29,807 bases of DNA from WHTX01 sp038255145 (GTDB lineage: Bacteria > Actinomycetota > Acidimicrobiia > Acidimicrobiales > CAIXPF01), in the NCBI GenBank assembly GCA_038255145.1, contig JBBSLP010000073.1:1-29807 (forward strand), given 5' to 3'. Below, one piece after another: positions 14,625-22,147 of this stretch (the first letter of the stretch is position 1; each line of letters begins with the position of its first letter). The translations under genes and the position numbers were made by a program. The notes beneath the pieces are model-generated. The model had not been told where the DNA came from. It saw only the letters and a list, made by a program, of their open reading frames with translations, and did no database searches.

Positions 14625-15212
14625 CTAGCCACCCCCTTGGCCGAGGGCGTCACGCACCGCGGGCACGACCTCGGTGGTGAAGCGGACCAGGGACGGGGTC
14701 AGCGCTTCGGGGGGAAGACCGGGGGCGGAACCCCAGGTGAGGACGTCGGTCAGGCCGAAGCGGGTGATGAAGGCCACGAGCTCGGCCACGCACTGCCCGA
14801 CGTCGCCGACGATGACCCACTGGGGGATGCGGTCGGGCTCGGAGAAGCGGGCGGCGCTACCCCGGCCGGCCTCGTGGGCGAAGCGCCCGTAGACGGCCAT
14901 GCGGTAGCGCTCGGCATCGCGCGGGGCCGGCCAGTCCCGGTCGCGGTCGCCGCTGACCAGGCAGCTGCGGATGATGCCGACCCGATAGCTGTCGGGGTCG
15001 TGCCCCTCGGCCCGCACCCGGTCACGCCAGCCGTCGAGGACGACCCCGGCGGGGCCCTGGGGCAGGAGGTGGGTGTCGAAGCGGATGGCCCGGGCCACGC
15101 TGGCCGGGCTGGTCGACGCCATCCACAACGGCGGCCCGCCCGGCTGCACGGGGGCCGGGGTGACGATCACGTCGTCGAAGTGGATCTCGACGCACTCCTC
15201 GGACGGCGTCAG
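14625..15212 (-). pseudogene. LLM-class oxidoreductase, N-terminally truncated next to VapBC
   Basis: The C-terminal half of a luciferase-like oxidoreductase is well preserved: VEIHFDDVIVTPAPVQPGGPPLWMASTSPASVARAIRFD, then SYRVGIIRSCLVSGD, RIPQWVIVGDVGQCVAELVAFITRFGLTDVLTWGSAPGL and the final RFTTEVVPAVRDAL. Relatives have about 130 more residues before the DDVIVTPAPVQ motif, including the barrel start and cofactor-binding strands. The homology begins around 15209-15212, exactly where the vapC gene ends. No start codon with a ribosome site is apparent; a GTG at 15170 could at most give a C-terminal fragment. The frame is otherwise undisturbed, which suggests a recent event. Confidence 0.7.
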
Positions 15213-15646
15213 AGGCTGATGACTCGGATGCGCGCTGCGGGCATGGTGCCGGCGAGGTCCAGGATGTCGTCGGGATCGCTGGTCACCACCAGCCCGCCGC
15301 CAGCGGGGACACAGACAGCTACGACATGGGCGTCGACGATGCGCTCCGAGCCGCTCCCCGAGGCGGTGAGCACCGCACCGACCAGACGGGCCACGACGAA
15401 GTCGGTATCGACCAGTCGCACGGCGGGTCGGTCGCCTCGGGCGCGCTCGTGGCGGGCCAACGCGGCTTCCAGCGCCCGCGTCCGATCCCGACCCCGGGCC
15501 ACCTCGGCGCAGACCACCGTGGGCACCAGTACCTCACGATTGAGCCGTGCGGCCTCGGAGAGCAGGGCCCGCAACGTGTCCGATGGACGGGTTCGGCTGA
15601 GGGCGTCGAGACCGGCGGCGTCGAGGACGAGGGGCAGGCCGGTCAC
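15209..15646 (-). CDS. vapC: VapC-type PIN-domain ribonuclease toxin
   Basis: This 145-residue PIN-domain protein carries the four acidic residues of the metal-dependent RNase site: D9 (PLVLDAAGL), E48 (VVCAEVARG), D105 (ERIVDAHVVAV) and D124 (VVTSDPDDI). The domain order and length are normal for VapC toxins, which cut tRNA or rRNA. The GTG start overlaps the VapB stop (GTGA), so it is translationally coupled. The stop directly abuts the truncated LLM gene, so the cassette may have replaced that gene's 5' half. Confidence 0.85.
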   Translation of the reverse strand: MTGLPLVLDAAGLDALSRTRPSDTLRALLSEAARLNREVLVPTVVCAEVARGRDRTRALEAALARHERARGDRPAVRLVDTDFVVARLVGAVLTASGSGSERIVDAHVVAVCVPAGGGLVVTSDPDDILDLAGTMPAARIRVISL

Positions 15647-15921
15647 GCCGCTCCCCGGCCGTGGTCGGCCTCGGCCGACTCGGACAGGCCGTCGAGATCA
15701 TCGAATGCAGCCCGCGCCGTGGCCGTGGCCGCGGCGCTGACCGGCCCGAAGGCGGCATCCCAGTCGGCGAGCAAGCGCCCGAGTGCCGCGGCTCGCGATC
15801 GGCGGTCGACCTCGGCGGCCAGCGCTGCGTTCACCACCGACGACAACGATGCATCCCCCAGATGCTGCAGCGTCTCGACAAGCTCCTCGTCAACGGTCAC
15901 CGTCACCTTACGTTTTGCCAT
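15643..15921 (-). CDS. vapB: VapB-type antitoxin
   Basis: The protein has 92 residues. Residues 1-42 (MAKRKVTVTVDEELVETLQHLGDASLSSVVNAALAAEVDRRSR) form a ribbon-helix-helix domain. The tail, WDAAFGPVSAAATATARAAFDDLDGLSESAEADHG, is acidic, as expected for a toxin-wrapping segment. The ATG lies 6 nt after a TAGTAT box and has no ribosome site, so it is probably a leaderless message. The first gene of the pair overlaps vapC by 4 nt. It should repress its own promoter, where TACTTC occurs twice 11 nt apart. Confidence 0.85.
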   Translation of the reverse strand: MAKRKVTVTVDEELVETLQHLGDASLSSVVNAALAAEVDRRSRAAALGRLLADWDAAFGPVSAAATATARAAFDDLDGLSESAEADHGRGAA

Positions 15922-15937
15922 ACTTCGATACTACTTC
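15921..15937 (-). promoter_or_regulatory. Leaderless vapB promoter with repeated TACTTC
   Basis: On the minus strand TAGTAT (15928-15933) is followed by CGAAGT and then the ATG, the standard distance for a leaderless -10. On the plus strand TACTTC occurs at 15921-15926 and 15932-15937, one helical turn apart. The same hexamer forms the palindrome upstream of the other TA pair (6395-6407). Confidence 0.55.
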
Positions 15938-15963
15938 CCTAACAGGCGGTGCTGAGGGCCGTT

Positions 15964-15980
15964 CATGCCGTATCGGCATG
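15964..15980. promoter_or_regulatory. 17-bp palindrome between vapB and the flavoprotein gene
   Basis: CATGCCGTATCGGCATG has two perfect 7-bp arms around TAT. It sits 43 nt upstream of vapB and about 80 nt upstream of the divergent flavoprotein start. Just right of it, TTGCAG (15986) and CATCAT (16009) with 17-nt spacing could be a weak rightward promoter. A regulator of the flavoprotein operon may bind here. Confidence 0.5.
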
Positions 15981-16060
15981 TCCTATTGCAGTTTTGGCGT
16001 GCCGTGCCCATCATCGATCTCGGAGGTGGTCACGGTGACCGCCGGAGTCGAGGACTGACG

Positions 16061-17098
16061 ATGGAGACGATGACGACGGAGCAGACGACGGAGCAGACGA
16101 CGGCGGCCATCACGCCGGAGAGGATGTTCGACGTGACCGTGATCGGCGGCGGGGCGGCGGGGTTGAGCGCGGCGCTCGCCCTGTCGAGAGCCCGGCGGTC
16201 GGTGTTGGTGATCGACGGTGGAGCACCCCGCAACGCCCCTGCCGAGGGGGTGCACAACTTCCTGACCCGTGATGGCATCAGCCCCGCCGAGCTCGTCCGC
16301 ATCGGACGTGACGAGGTGGCCGGCTACGGGGGCCGCTTCCTCGACGGCCAGGCCCGATCGGCCCGGATCGTCGACGGCGGGTTCGAGGTGACCATGGGCG
16401 ATGACAGCCTGGTCACGGCCCGGCGGCTGCTGGTGACAACCGGCCTGGTGGACGAACTGCCCGACATCCCCGGCGTGCGCGAGCTGTGGGGGAGCGACGT
16501 CATCCACTGCCCCTATTGCCACGGCTGGGAGGTGCGTGACCAGTCCATCGGCGTCCTCGGCACCGGCCCGTGGGCCTTCCACCAGGTGTCGCTGTTCCGC
16601 CAGTGGAGCGACGACGTGGTGCTGTTCCTGCACACCGCTCCGCCGCTGACCGACGAGCAGGCCGAGCAACTGGCGGCCAGGGATGTCGTCGTCGTCCCCG
16701 GCGCCGTCGGTGCCCTGGAGGTGGTCGATGGCCGCCTGGCCGGGGTTCGCATGGTCGACGGCACCGTCGTGGCCCGTCACGCCCTGGTGGTGGCCCCCCG
16801 GTTCGTGGCCCGATCCGAGATCCTGGTCAGCCTGGGCCTCGAGCCCACCCCCAACCCCATGGGGGTCGGTGAGGCCATCGCTGCCGACGAGAACGGGCTG
16901 ACCGCGGTGCCCGGCGTATGGGTGGCCGGCAACGTCACCGACCTCAGGGCCCAGGTCGTCGGTGCTGCGGCCAGCGGGCTGATGGCGGCTGCAGCGCTCA
17001 ACCTCGACCTCATCACCGAGGACACCCAACGCGCCGTCGCCGCCCGCCGCGCCGCGACCCCGACCACCGAGGCCGTCCTGGCCAGGAGCGCATCATGA
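16061..17098 (+). CDS. Thioredoxin-reductase-fold flavoprotein with CPYC disulphide (GliT/HlmI-like)
   Basis: The protein has 345 residues. FAD-binding GGGAAGL lies at 29-35 after FDVTVIG, and the redox pair C150-P-Y-C153 lies in VIHCPYCHGWEVRDQ. The NAD(P)-type region, IGVLGTGPWAFHQVSLF, follows. The C-terminal GVWVAGNVTDLRAQVVGAAASGLMAAAALN is the second FAD motif. The CPYCHGWE context is that of the dithiol-oxidase-like branch (GliT, HlmI), which oxidises small dithiols with O2, rather than classical thioredoxin reductase. The start at 16061 follows GAGGA at 6 nt. It overlaps the methyltransferase gene by ATGA. Some actinobacterial proteins carry both activities in one chain in this order. 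Confidence 0.85.
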   Translation: METMTTEQTTEQTTAAITPERMFDVTVIGGGAAGLSAALALSRARRSVLVIDGGAPRNAPAEGVHNFLTRDGISPAELVRIGRDEVAGYGGRFLDGQARSARIVDGGFEVTMGDDSLVTARRLLVTTGLVDELPDIPGVRELWGSDVIHCPYCHGWEVRDQSIGVLGTGPWAFHQVSLFRQWSDDVVLFLHTAPPLTDEQAEQLAARDVVVVPGAVGALEVVDGRLAGVRMVDGTVVARHALVVAPRFVARSEILVSLGLEPTPNPMGVGEAIAADENGLTAVPGVWVAGNVTDLRAQVVGAAASGLMAAAALNLDLITEDTQRAVAARRAATPTTEAVLARSAS

Positions 17099-17772
17099 GC
17101 ACGGATCACGCCGGGCATGCCGGGCAGGCCGACGAGACCGACGTCAGCGAGATGTTCACCGCCGGGTTCTGGGACGCCCGCTACGGCACCGCCGACCGCA
17201 TCTGGAGCGGCAACCCCAACCCGCTGCTCGTCGAGCACGTGGCCGACCTGGCTCCCGGCGAGGCGCTGGACGTGGGCGCCGGTGAAGGGGCCGATGCCAT
17301 CTGGCTGGCGTCGCAGGGCTGGCAGGTCACCGGCATCGACATCTCCACCGTGGCCCTGGCCCGGGCCGCGACCCAGGCCGCAGCGGTCGGTGAGGACGTG
17401 GCTGCCCGCATCACCTGGCAGATGGCCGACGTGTTGACCTGGGACCCCGCCCCTCGGCAGTTCGACCTGATCTCGGTCCAGTTCATGCACCTGCCGCGCG
17501 CCGACCTGCACGTGCTCCACCGCCGCCTGGCTGGTGCCGTCCGGCCCCGGGGCACGTTGCTGGTGGTCAGCCACCACCCCTCGGACCTCGACACCGTCAT
17601 CCGCCGGCCCCGGCTACCCGACCTGTTCGCCACCGCCGAGCAGATGGCCGAAGCGCTGGAGGCCGCGGACTGGGACATCGTCACCGCCGCGCCCGGACGC
17701 GAGGTGACCGACCCGGACGGGAACGTGGTGACCATCCACGACGCCGTTCTGCGGGCGACCCGACGCCGCTGA
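17095..17772 (+). CDS. Class I SAM-dependent methyltransferase
   Basis: The enzyme has 225 residues. It begins with the arrival region FTAGFWDARYGTADRIWSGNPNPLLVEHV. Motif I is ALDVGAGEGADAIWLA (58-72), followed by VTGIDIS with the acidic ribose-binding residue. MADVLTW, then FDLISVQFMHLP, complete the SAM pocket. The final VLRATRR is the usual last strand. It resembles the TehB/thiopurine-methyltransferase-like group, for which soft nucleophiles such as thiols are common acceptors. It is the second gene of an ATGA-coupled pair with the CPYC flavoprotein, so a shared thiol substrate is plausible but inferred. The message probably ends at the 17805-17837 hairpin. Confidence 0.85.
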   Translation: MSTDHAGHAGQADETDVSEMFTAGFWDARYGTADRIWSGNPNPLLVEHVADLAPGEALDVGAGEGADAIWLASQGWQVTGIDISTVALARAATQAAAVGEDVAARITWQMADVLTWDPAPRQFDLISVQFMHLPRADLHVLHRRLAGAVRPRGTLLVVSHHPSDLDTVIRRPRLPDLFATAEQMAEALEAADWDIVTAAPGREVTDPDGNVVTIHDAVLRATRRR

Positions 17773-17799
17773 GCCGATCGGCCGGCCTTCTGTCAGCGA

Positions 17800-17837
17800 C
17801 CGGACGCATGCACATACCGTTGGCGTAGGTGGATGCG
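17800..17837. repeat. Copy 2 of the 38-nt hairpin element
   Basis: Arms 17805-17817 and 17825-17837 pair at 11 of 13 positions with a 7-nt loop. The element matches 1374-1411 at 30 of 38 positions without gaps, being identical over the first 14 nt and the last 7. It lies between the convergent methyltransferase and MFS genes and ends one base before the MFS stop. A bidirectional terminator or extragenic repeat is likely. Confidence 0.5.
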
Positions 17838-17838
17838 C

Positions 17839-19110
17839 TCAATTGGCGGTCGCCCTTCCCGCCGGCTGGTGCCGCAGGGTGGCGGCGGCGACCAGGGCGG
17901 TGAGGAACACGGCGGCCAGGGCCACCCCGAAACCGGCCCGGCTGCCCAGGTGGTCGGTGAGCTGGCCGCTGATGGCGGCCGAGCCGGCCAGGCCTGCGGC
18001 CCCAGCCGAGCTCAGCCAGCTGAAGGCCTGGGTCACCACCTCGGGCGGGGCGAAGGACTTGGTGAGCACGTTGGTGAGGACCATCACCGGGGTCAGGGCG
18101 AACCCGGGCAGGGTCACGACCAGGGCCAACTGCCAGGGTTGGCCCACCAGCAGCAGGGGCAGGCAGGCCGTGGCCAGGGCGGCCAGGGCCCACACCACCT
18201 GGCGCTCGGGCGCCATCGGCCAGTGGCGGCGCCCGTACAACAGCCCCGACAGCAGGGTGGCGGCCGACATCACGCCGTAGAGCGGTCCGGCCAGGGCCGG
18301 TGAGCCGTGAGCTTCGGCGAAGGCGGTGGTGGCCACCTGCAACGCCCCGAAGAAGGCTCCGGTGCCCAGGTTGATGGCCACCAGCACCGAGAAGCGCGAG
18401 CCCAACAACCGCCGCTCGCTGCCCTTGGACGCCGCCGTGGCCGCCATGGGCCCCGGTGCCGTGTCCCCCTGGGCCGTCAGGAACGCGCCGCCACCCAGCA
18501 GGAGGGCGCCGGCGGTGACCGTGCCCGCGGCCGGGCCCAGGCTGCTGCTCAGCGTGCTGACCAGGACCGGGCCCACCAGGAACGACGCTGCGTTGCTCAT
18601 CGACTCGAGCGAGAAGGCCGCGGCCAGCTCCCCCCGACCCTCGAGCAGGTGGGTCCACCGGGCCGCGCTCAGCGCGGCGACCTGGGGGATGCTGGCCCCG
18701 GCCAGGGCGGCGGCGGCCACGATCAGCCCCAGGGGGCGGTGGGTGGTGGCTGCGGCCACCAGCAGGGCCAACGTGGCGCCGTACACGGCCAGCTGCACCG
18801 GCAGGGTCCGGGTCTGGCCCAGTCGGTCGACCACGCGGGCCACCTGGGGGCTGCCCAGCGCGGTGGACACGGCGTAGGCCCCCGTCGTCAGCCCCGCCGA
18901 GCCGTACGAGCCGGTGGTGCCGTGCACCAGCCACACCAGGCTCAGGCCGGTCATGGCCGCACCCAGGCGGGCGACCGAGGCCGCGGCGTAGAAGGGCCGG
19001 GCCCCGGGCACGTCGAGCGCCCGACGGTAGGGCGAACCGGTCAGGGCGTCGGCGGCGGGAGCGACATCGGAGGGTGCGGGGGACAGCGGAGCATCCGCGG
19101 TGGCAGACAA
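17839..19110 (-). CDS. MFS transporter
   Basis: The protein has 423 residues from a TTG at 19110 with GAGAGG 9 nt away. An upstream GTG (19161) would add 17 Pro/Arg-rich residues. About 12 membrane helices are visible, for example FYAAASVARLGAAMTGLSLV, LIVAAAALAGASIPQVAAL, ALLLGGGAFLTA and LVVTLPGFALTPVMVL. The loop RVVDRLGQTRTLPV after helix 2 fits the MFS loop 2-3 motif. The cytosolic central loop is about residues 205-225. Helix pattern and length fit a drug/metabolite exporter, but the substrate is unknown. It is convergent with the flavoprotein/methyltransferase pair, so the two need not be co-regulated. Confidence 0.85.
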   Translation of the reverse strand: MSATADAPLSPAPSDVAPAADALTGSPYRRALDVPGARPFYAAASVARLGAAMTGLSLVWLVHGTTGSYGSAGLTTGAYAVSTALGSPQVARVVDRLGQTRTLPVQLAVYGATLALLVAAATTHRPLGLIVAAAALAGASIPQVAALSAARWTHLLEGRGELAAAFSLESMSNAASFLVGPVLVSTLSSSLGPAAGTVTAGALLLGGGAFLTAQGDTAPGPMAATAASKGSERRLLGSRFSVLVAINLGTGAFFGALQVATTAFAEAHGSPALAGPLYGVMSAATLLSGLLYGRRHWPMAPERQVVWALAALATACLPLLLVGQPWQLALVVTLPGFALTPVMVLTNVLTKSFAPPEVVTQAFSWLSSAGAAGLAGSAAISGQLTDHLGSRAGFGVALAAVFLTALVAAATLRHQPAGRATAN

Positions 19111-19479
19111 GGGGTGGCCTCTCGCTGCCCAACGGGGCGGACTGGGACCGGGGGCGAACACCCTTCGTCGGTACCGTCACCGCCTGCAGCCGTCAGAGGT
19201 GGTGTGGCCGCGGGATCGCACGCCGCCACACCGGCTCCGTCGCCGGGCCATGCGCTTCTCGGTGTTCAGGATCTGATCAGGACGGGCCGGACCCTAACGA
19301 CCCGGCCCCCGCCCCCACCTGATCGTGCCCCGACCTCGCCGCGACATGGGCCGCGACCTCGGTCACGACACGGCGACGACATGGGGACGGCATGGGCGGG
19401 CGGGATGTTGCCGCCATGCCCGACGTCCACGAAGTCCCCATCCACCCACTGACCGAACTGCGCTGGCCGACGCGCCACC

Positions 19480-19620
19480 GGGATCCACCATCTCGGCCGA
19501 GGTCCACCGCCCCCGCTGGGCCACCTGGGTCCGCAGCGCCGCCCGCTGCCTGGCGCCGGGCACGGGGACCCGAGCCCCGAGGTGCCAGACCTCGAGCTCG
19601 CCGAGCAGGCCGACCTCCAC
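19480..19620 (-). pseudogene. 5' fragment of a SARP/AfsR-type transcriptional regulator
   Basis: From a GTG at 19620 the minus strand reads VEVGLLGELEVWHLGARVPVPGARQRAALRTQVAQRGRWTSAEMVD. This is the start of the OmpR-like DNA-binding domain of SARP regulators (compare the family pattern LLGPLEV, RQRALLALLL, GRVVSADRLVDALW). Similarity ends near 19480 after about 45 residues, whereas a SARP is at least 250. On the other strand, a short reading frame from 19416 (MPDVHEVPIHPLTELRWPT) runs towards the same point and also ends abruptly. The rest of the 582-nt gap 19111-19692 shows no gene. Confidence 0.6.
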
Positions 19621-19692
19621 GGCCGAGACGGTACCGCCCCGCCTGGGTCCTCTCCGGTTCCAGCGGCCCAGGTGGGGTGGACCTCGAGGGTG

Positions 19693-20346
19693 TCAGTCCC
19701 GACGGCCGGTGAGGGCCAGGCGTACGCCCAGGCCCATGATGGCCAGGCCGCCGGCCCCGCCCACCACGGCCAGGCGTTGCGGCGATCGGCCCAACCAGTT
19801 GCGGGCCGTCCCTGCGGCGAGGCCCCAGACGCTGTCCGACACCAGGCTGATGGCGGCGAAGACCAGGCCCAGGGCCAGCATCTGCACGGCGGCGGGCACG
19901 GACGACGCCTGGTCCACGAACTGGGGGAGGACGGCGGCGAAGAACACGATGGTCTTGGGGTTGCTGACCCCCACGACGGCGCCCTCGCGCACGATGCGTC
20001 GCCGGGAGCGGGGCGCGGTCGCGGCGTGGACCACCGCGGCCAGCTCGCCGCGGCGACGGAAGGCCCGCCAGCCCAGGGCGACCAGGTAGACGGCGCCCAC
20101 CAACTTGACGGCGGTGAAGAGCGTGGCCGAGCGGGCCACCACGGCGCCGAGGCCGACGGCCACGGCCGAGGCCTGCACCAGGGAGCCACACGCGTTGCCG
20201 ACCACGGTGGCCAGGGCAGCCCGACGGCCCAGGCTGACCCCCCGGCTGATGACGAAGAGCACGCTGGGTCCGGGGATGACGATGAGCAGCGTCGCCGTCA
20301 CGGCGAAGGAGAGCAACGAGGCCGACGGAACCATGGCGCCGAGCAT
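19693..20346 (-). CDS. LysE/RhtB-family exporter
   Basis: The protein has 217 residues with about six membrane helices. The family signature at the N-terminus is LLSFAVTATLLIVIPGPSVLFVISRGVSLGRRAALATVVGNACGSLV. Next come VKLVGAVYLVALGWRAFR and the conserved GAVVGVSNPKTIVFFAAVLPQFV (SNPK motif). The end is a helix, LAVVGGAGGLAIMGLGVRLAL. Relatives export lysine, homoserine or threonine, but the substrate cannot be read here. An ATG four codons in (20334) is an alternative start. It lies 29 nt downstream of the GGDEF protein on the same strand. Confidence 0.88.
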   Translation of the reverse strand: MLGAMVPSASLLSFAVTATLLIVIPGPSVLFVISRGVSLGRRAALATVVGNACGSLVQASAVAVGLGAVVARSATLFTAVKLVGAVYLVALGWRAFRRRGELAAVVHAATAPRSRRRIVREGAVVGVSNPKTIVFFAAVLPQFVDQASSVPAAVQMLALGLVFAAISLVSDSVWGLAAGTARNWLGRSPQRLAVVGGAGGLAIMGLGVRLALTGRRD

Positions 20347-20375
20347 GACAGGCCCGGGACCGTCGGCCCCTCGAG

Positions 20376-22037
20376 TTACGGGATGCGCTGGCCGTTCGGA
20401 CCGACCATCGGGGAGGGGGCGATGACGTCACGGTCCCGCCCCTGCGCCTTGGCGTGGTAGAGGGCCTCGTCGGCTCGGCCGACGGCCTCCTCGGCCGTCT
20501 CGTCGGGTGCGGTTACGGCCAGGCCGGCCGAGAAGGTCGCCCCCAGGTCGGCGGCCCGACACGCGACCCGCAGGCGGGTGAGCATGGCCGCACCGGGCAC
20601 GCCGCCACCGGGCAGGACGACCAGGAACTCCTCGCCACCCCAGCGGGCCACGACGTCGCCCCGGCGGGTGGCCTCCCTCAGGTGGGCGGCGAACCGCTCG
20701 AGCAGGCGGTCGCCGGCCTGATGGCCGTACGTGTCGTTGACGGCCTTGAAGTGGTCGAGGTCGACGATGATGACGGCGCTGTCGGGTGGGAGCTGACCCA
20801 ACTCGGCCAGGCAGGCCCGCCGGTTGGCCAGCCCCGTCAGGGGGTCGGTGTCCGCGTCGCGACGCAGGATCGCCAGGGCGTGGAGGCGGGCCAGGGTGGT
20901 GCCCGCTTCCACGGCGAGCAGCACGGCCGCGTCTCGACTGGCGCCTCCGAGCACAGGGCGGGGCGTGTCCCACCAGGTGACGAGCACGCCGACCACGCCG
21001 TCCTGACCGACCACAGGGACGTAGAGGATGGAGCCGACGTCGAAGCGGGCCACCAGCGCCGGGTCGACCAGGTCCGAGGCGGCGGCGTCACCGATGTACA
21101 GCGGCTCGGCGGTGCTCACCACCCGGGCGATGGCGGCGCTGGAGGCGACGTCGGTGCTCGCCCCTCTGACCTGGTCGGCGATGGCGGCGGCGGTGGATGC
21201 TCCGAAGGATCGGTACCGTCCGGCCACCGGGTCCTCCGACAGCAGGAGCGTCACCCCGTCGGCATCGAGCAGCTCCCGGTTGATGCGGACGATGGCGGCG
21301 GCGGCGGCCGTGGCCTGGGAGGCGTCGTGCAGTCGGGACAGTGCCATCAGCGAGCTCGTCAGCCGCTGCAGGATGCGCTCGGTGCGGCGGGCTTCGATCT
21401 TGCCGACCACGATGCGGGCCAGTCCCTCGAGCGCAGCGCGTTGGTGGTCATCGAGGCGCTGGGGTGCCGAGTCGATGACGCACAGCGAACCGAGGGCGTG
21501 GCCGCTGCTCGTGACCAGGGGGGCGCCGGCGTAGAAGCGGATCCTGGGGCCGGAGAGGACCAAGGGGTTGGTGGCGAAGCGGTCGTCCTCGAGGGTATCG
21601 GGCACCTCCATGACGTGGTCGTGGAGGATGGTGTGGGCGCAGAACGCGCTGTCGCGATCGGTCTCCGTGGCGTCGAGCTCGAGGCCGACGGTGGCCTTGA
21701 ACCACTGTCGGTCGGCGTCGATCAGGGAGACCAGGGCGGATGGCGTCCCGCACACGGCGGCGGCCACGGCGGCGACGTCGTCGAACCCCGGTTCGACCGC
21801 GGTATCGAGGATGTCGAGGGCGTACAGGGCCCGCAGGCGGTTGGCCTCGTCCCGCGGTAGGGGAGCGGGCACGGCTCCCGGGGCAGGGCCCTCCGACAGC
21901 GGCCAGGTGGCGTGGTGGTCCATGAGCGTTCCCGAGAGGGTCCGATCCGTGAGGTTGCGATCCGATGGCGCCCGCCACCTGTCCGCATCGGCAGGTTCGG
22001 CCCCGTCCTTGAGGGGGATAGAGCCGAGAGACGACAT
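20376..22037 (-). CDS. Two-GAF diguanylate cyclase
   Basis: The protein has 553 residues and is soluble. GAF domain 1 spans about 75-215 (FDDVAAVAAAVCGTPSALVSLIDADRQWFKATVGL, FCAHTI, FYAGAPLVTSSGHALGSLCVID). GAF domain 2 spans about 225-385 (LLDADGVTLLLSEDP, GSILYVPVVGQDGVVGVLVTWW). The GGDEF domain spans about 393-545 with GGEEF at 467-471 and an intact inhibitory site R458-R459-G460-D461, so product inhibition is expected. No EAL domain follows. It should make c-di-GMP under control of two small-molecule or redox sensor domains. The ATG follows AGGAG at about 6 nt. The first 60 residues are probably disordered. Confidence 0.9.
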   Translation of the reverse strand: MSSLGSIPLKDGAEPADADRWRAPSDRNLTDRTLSGTLMDHHATWPLSEGPAPGAVPAPLPRDEANRLRALYALDILDTAVEPGFDDVAAVAAAVCGTPSALVSLIDADRQWFKATVGLELDATETDRDSAFCAHTILHDHVMEVPDTLEDDRFATNPLVLSGPRIRFYAGAPLVTSSGHALGSLCVIDSAPQRLDDHQRAALEGLARIVVGKIEARRTERILQRLTSSLMALSRLHDASQATAAAAAIVRINRELLDADGVTLLLSEDPVAGRYRSFGASTAAAIADQVRGASTDVASSAAIARVVSTAEPLYIGDAAASDLVDPALVARFDVGSILYVPVVGQDGVVGVLVTWWDTPRPVLGGASRDAAVLLAVEAGTTLARLHALAILRRDADTDPLTGLANRRACLAELGQLPPDSAVIIVDLDHFKAVNDTYGHQAGDRLLERFAAHLREATRRGDVVARWGGEEFLVVLPGGGVPGAAMLTRLRVACRAADLGATFSAGLAVTAPDETAEEAVGRADEALYHAKAQGRDRDVIAPSPMVGPNGQRIP

Positions 22038-22147
22038 GGCCTGCTCCTGGTGGCAGGACGACCACTCAGAGCAGGTTGTCGGCTAATTGACGTTGTGTGA
22101 CATGATGCACCCGAGTGGCGGCAGGGGTCCGCCAACAGGGGGATCCG

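Noticed and set aside
19325..19400. Repeated CGCGAC/CGACATGGG phrases upstream of the MFS gene
   Set aside because: The similarity is short and irregular and can be explained by low complexity of GC-rich DNA.
22077..22110. Sigma70-like promoter (TTGACG or TTGTCG) before the first lipoprotein gene
   Set aside because: No acceptable -10 hexamer lies at 16-18 nt from either candidate -35.
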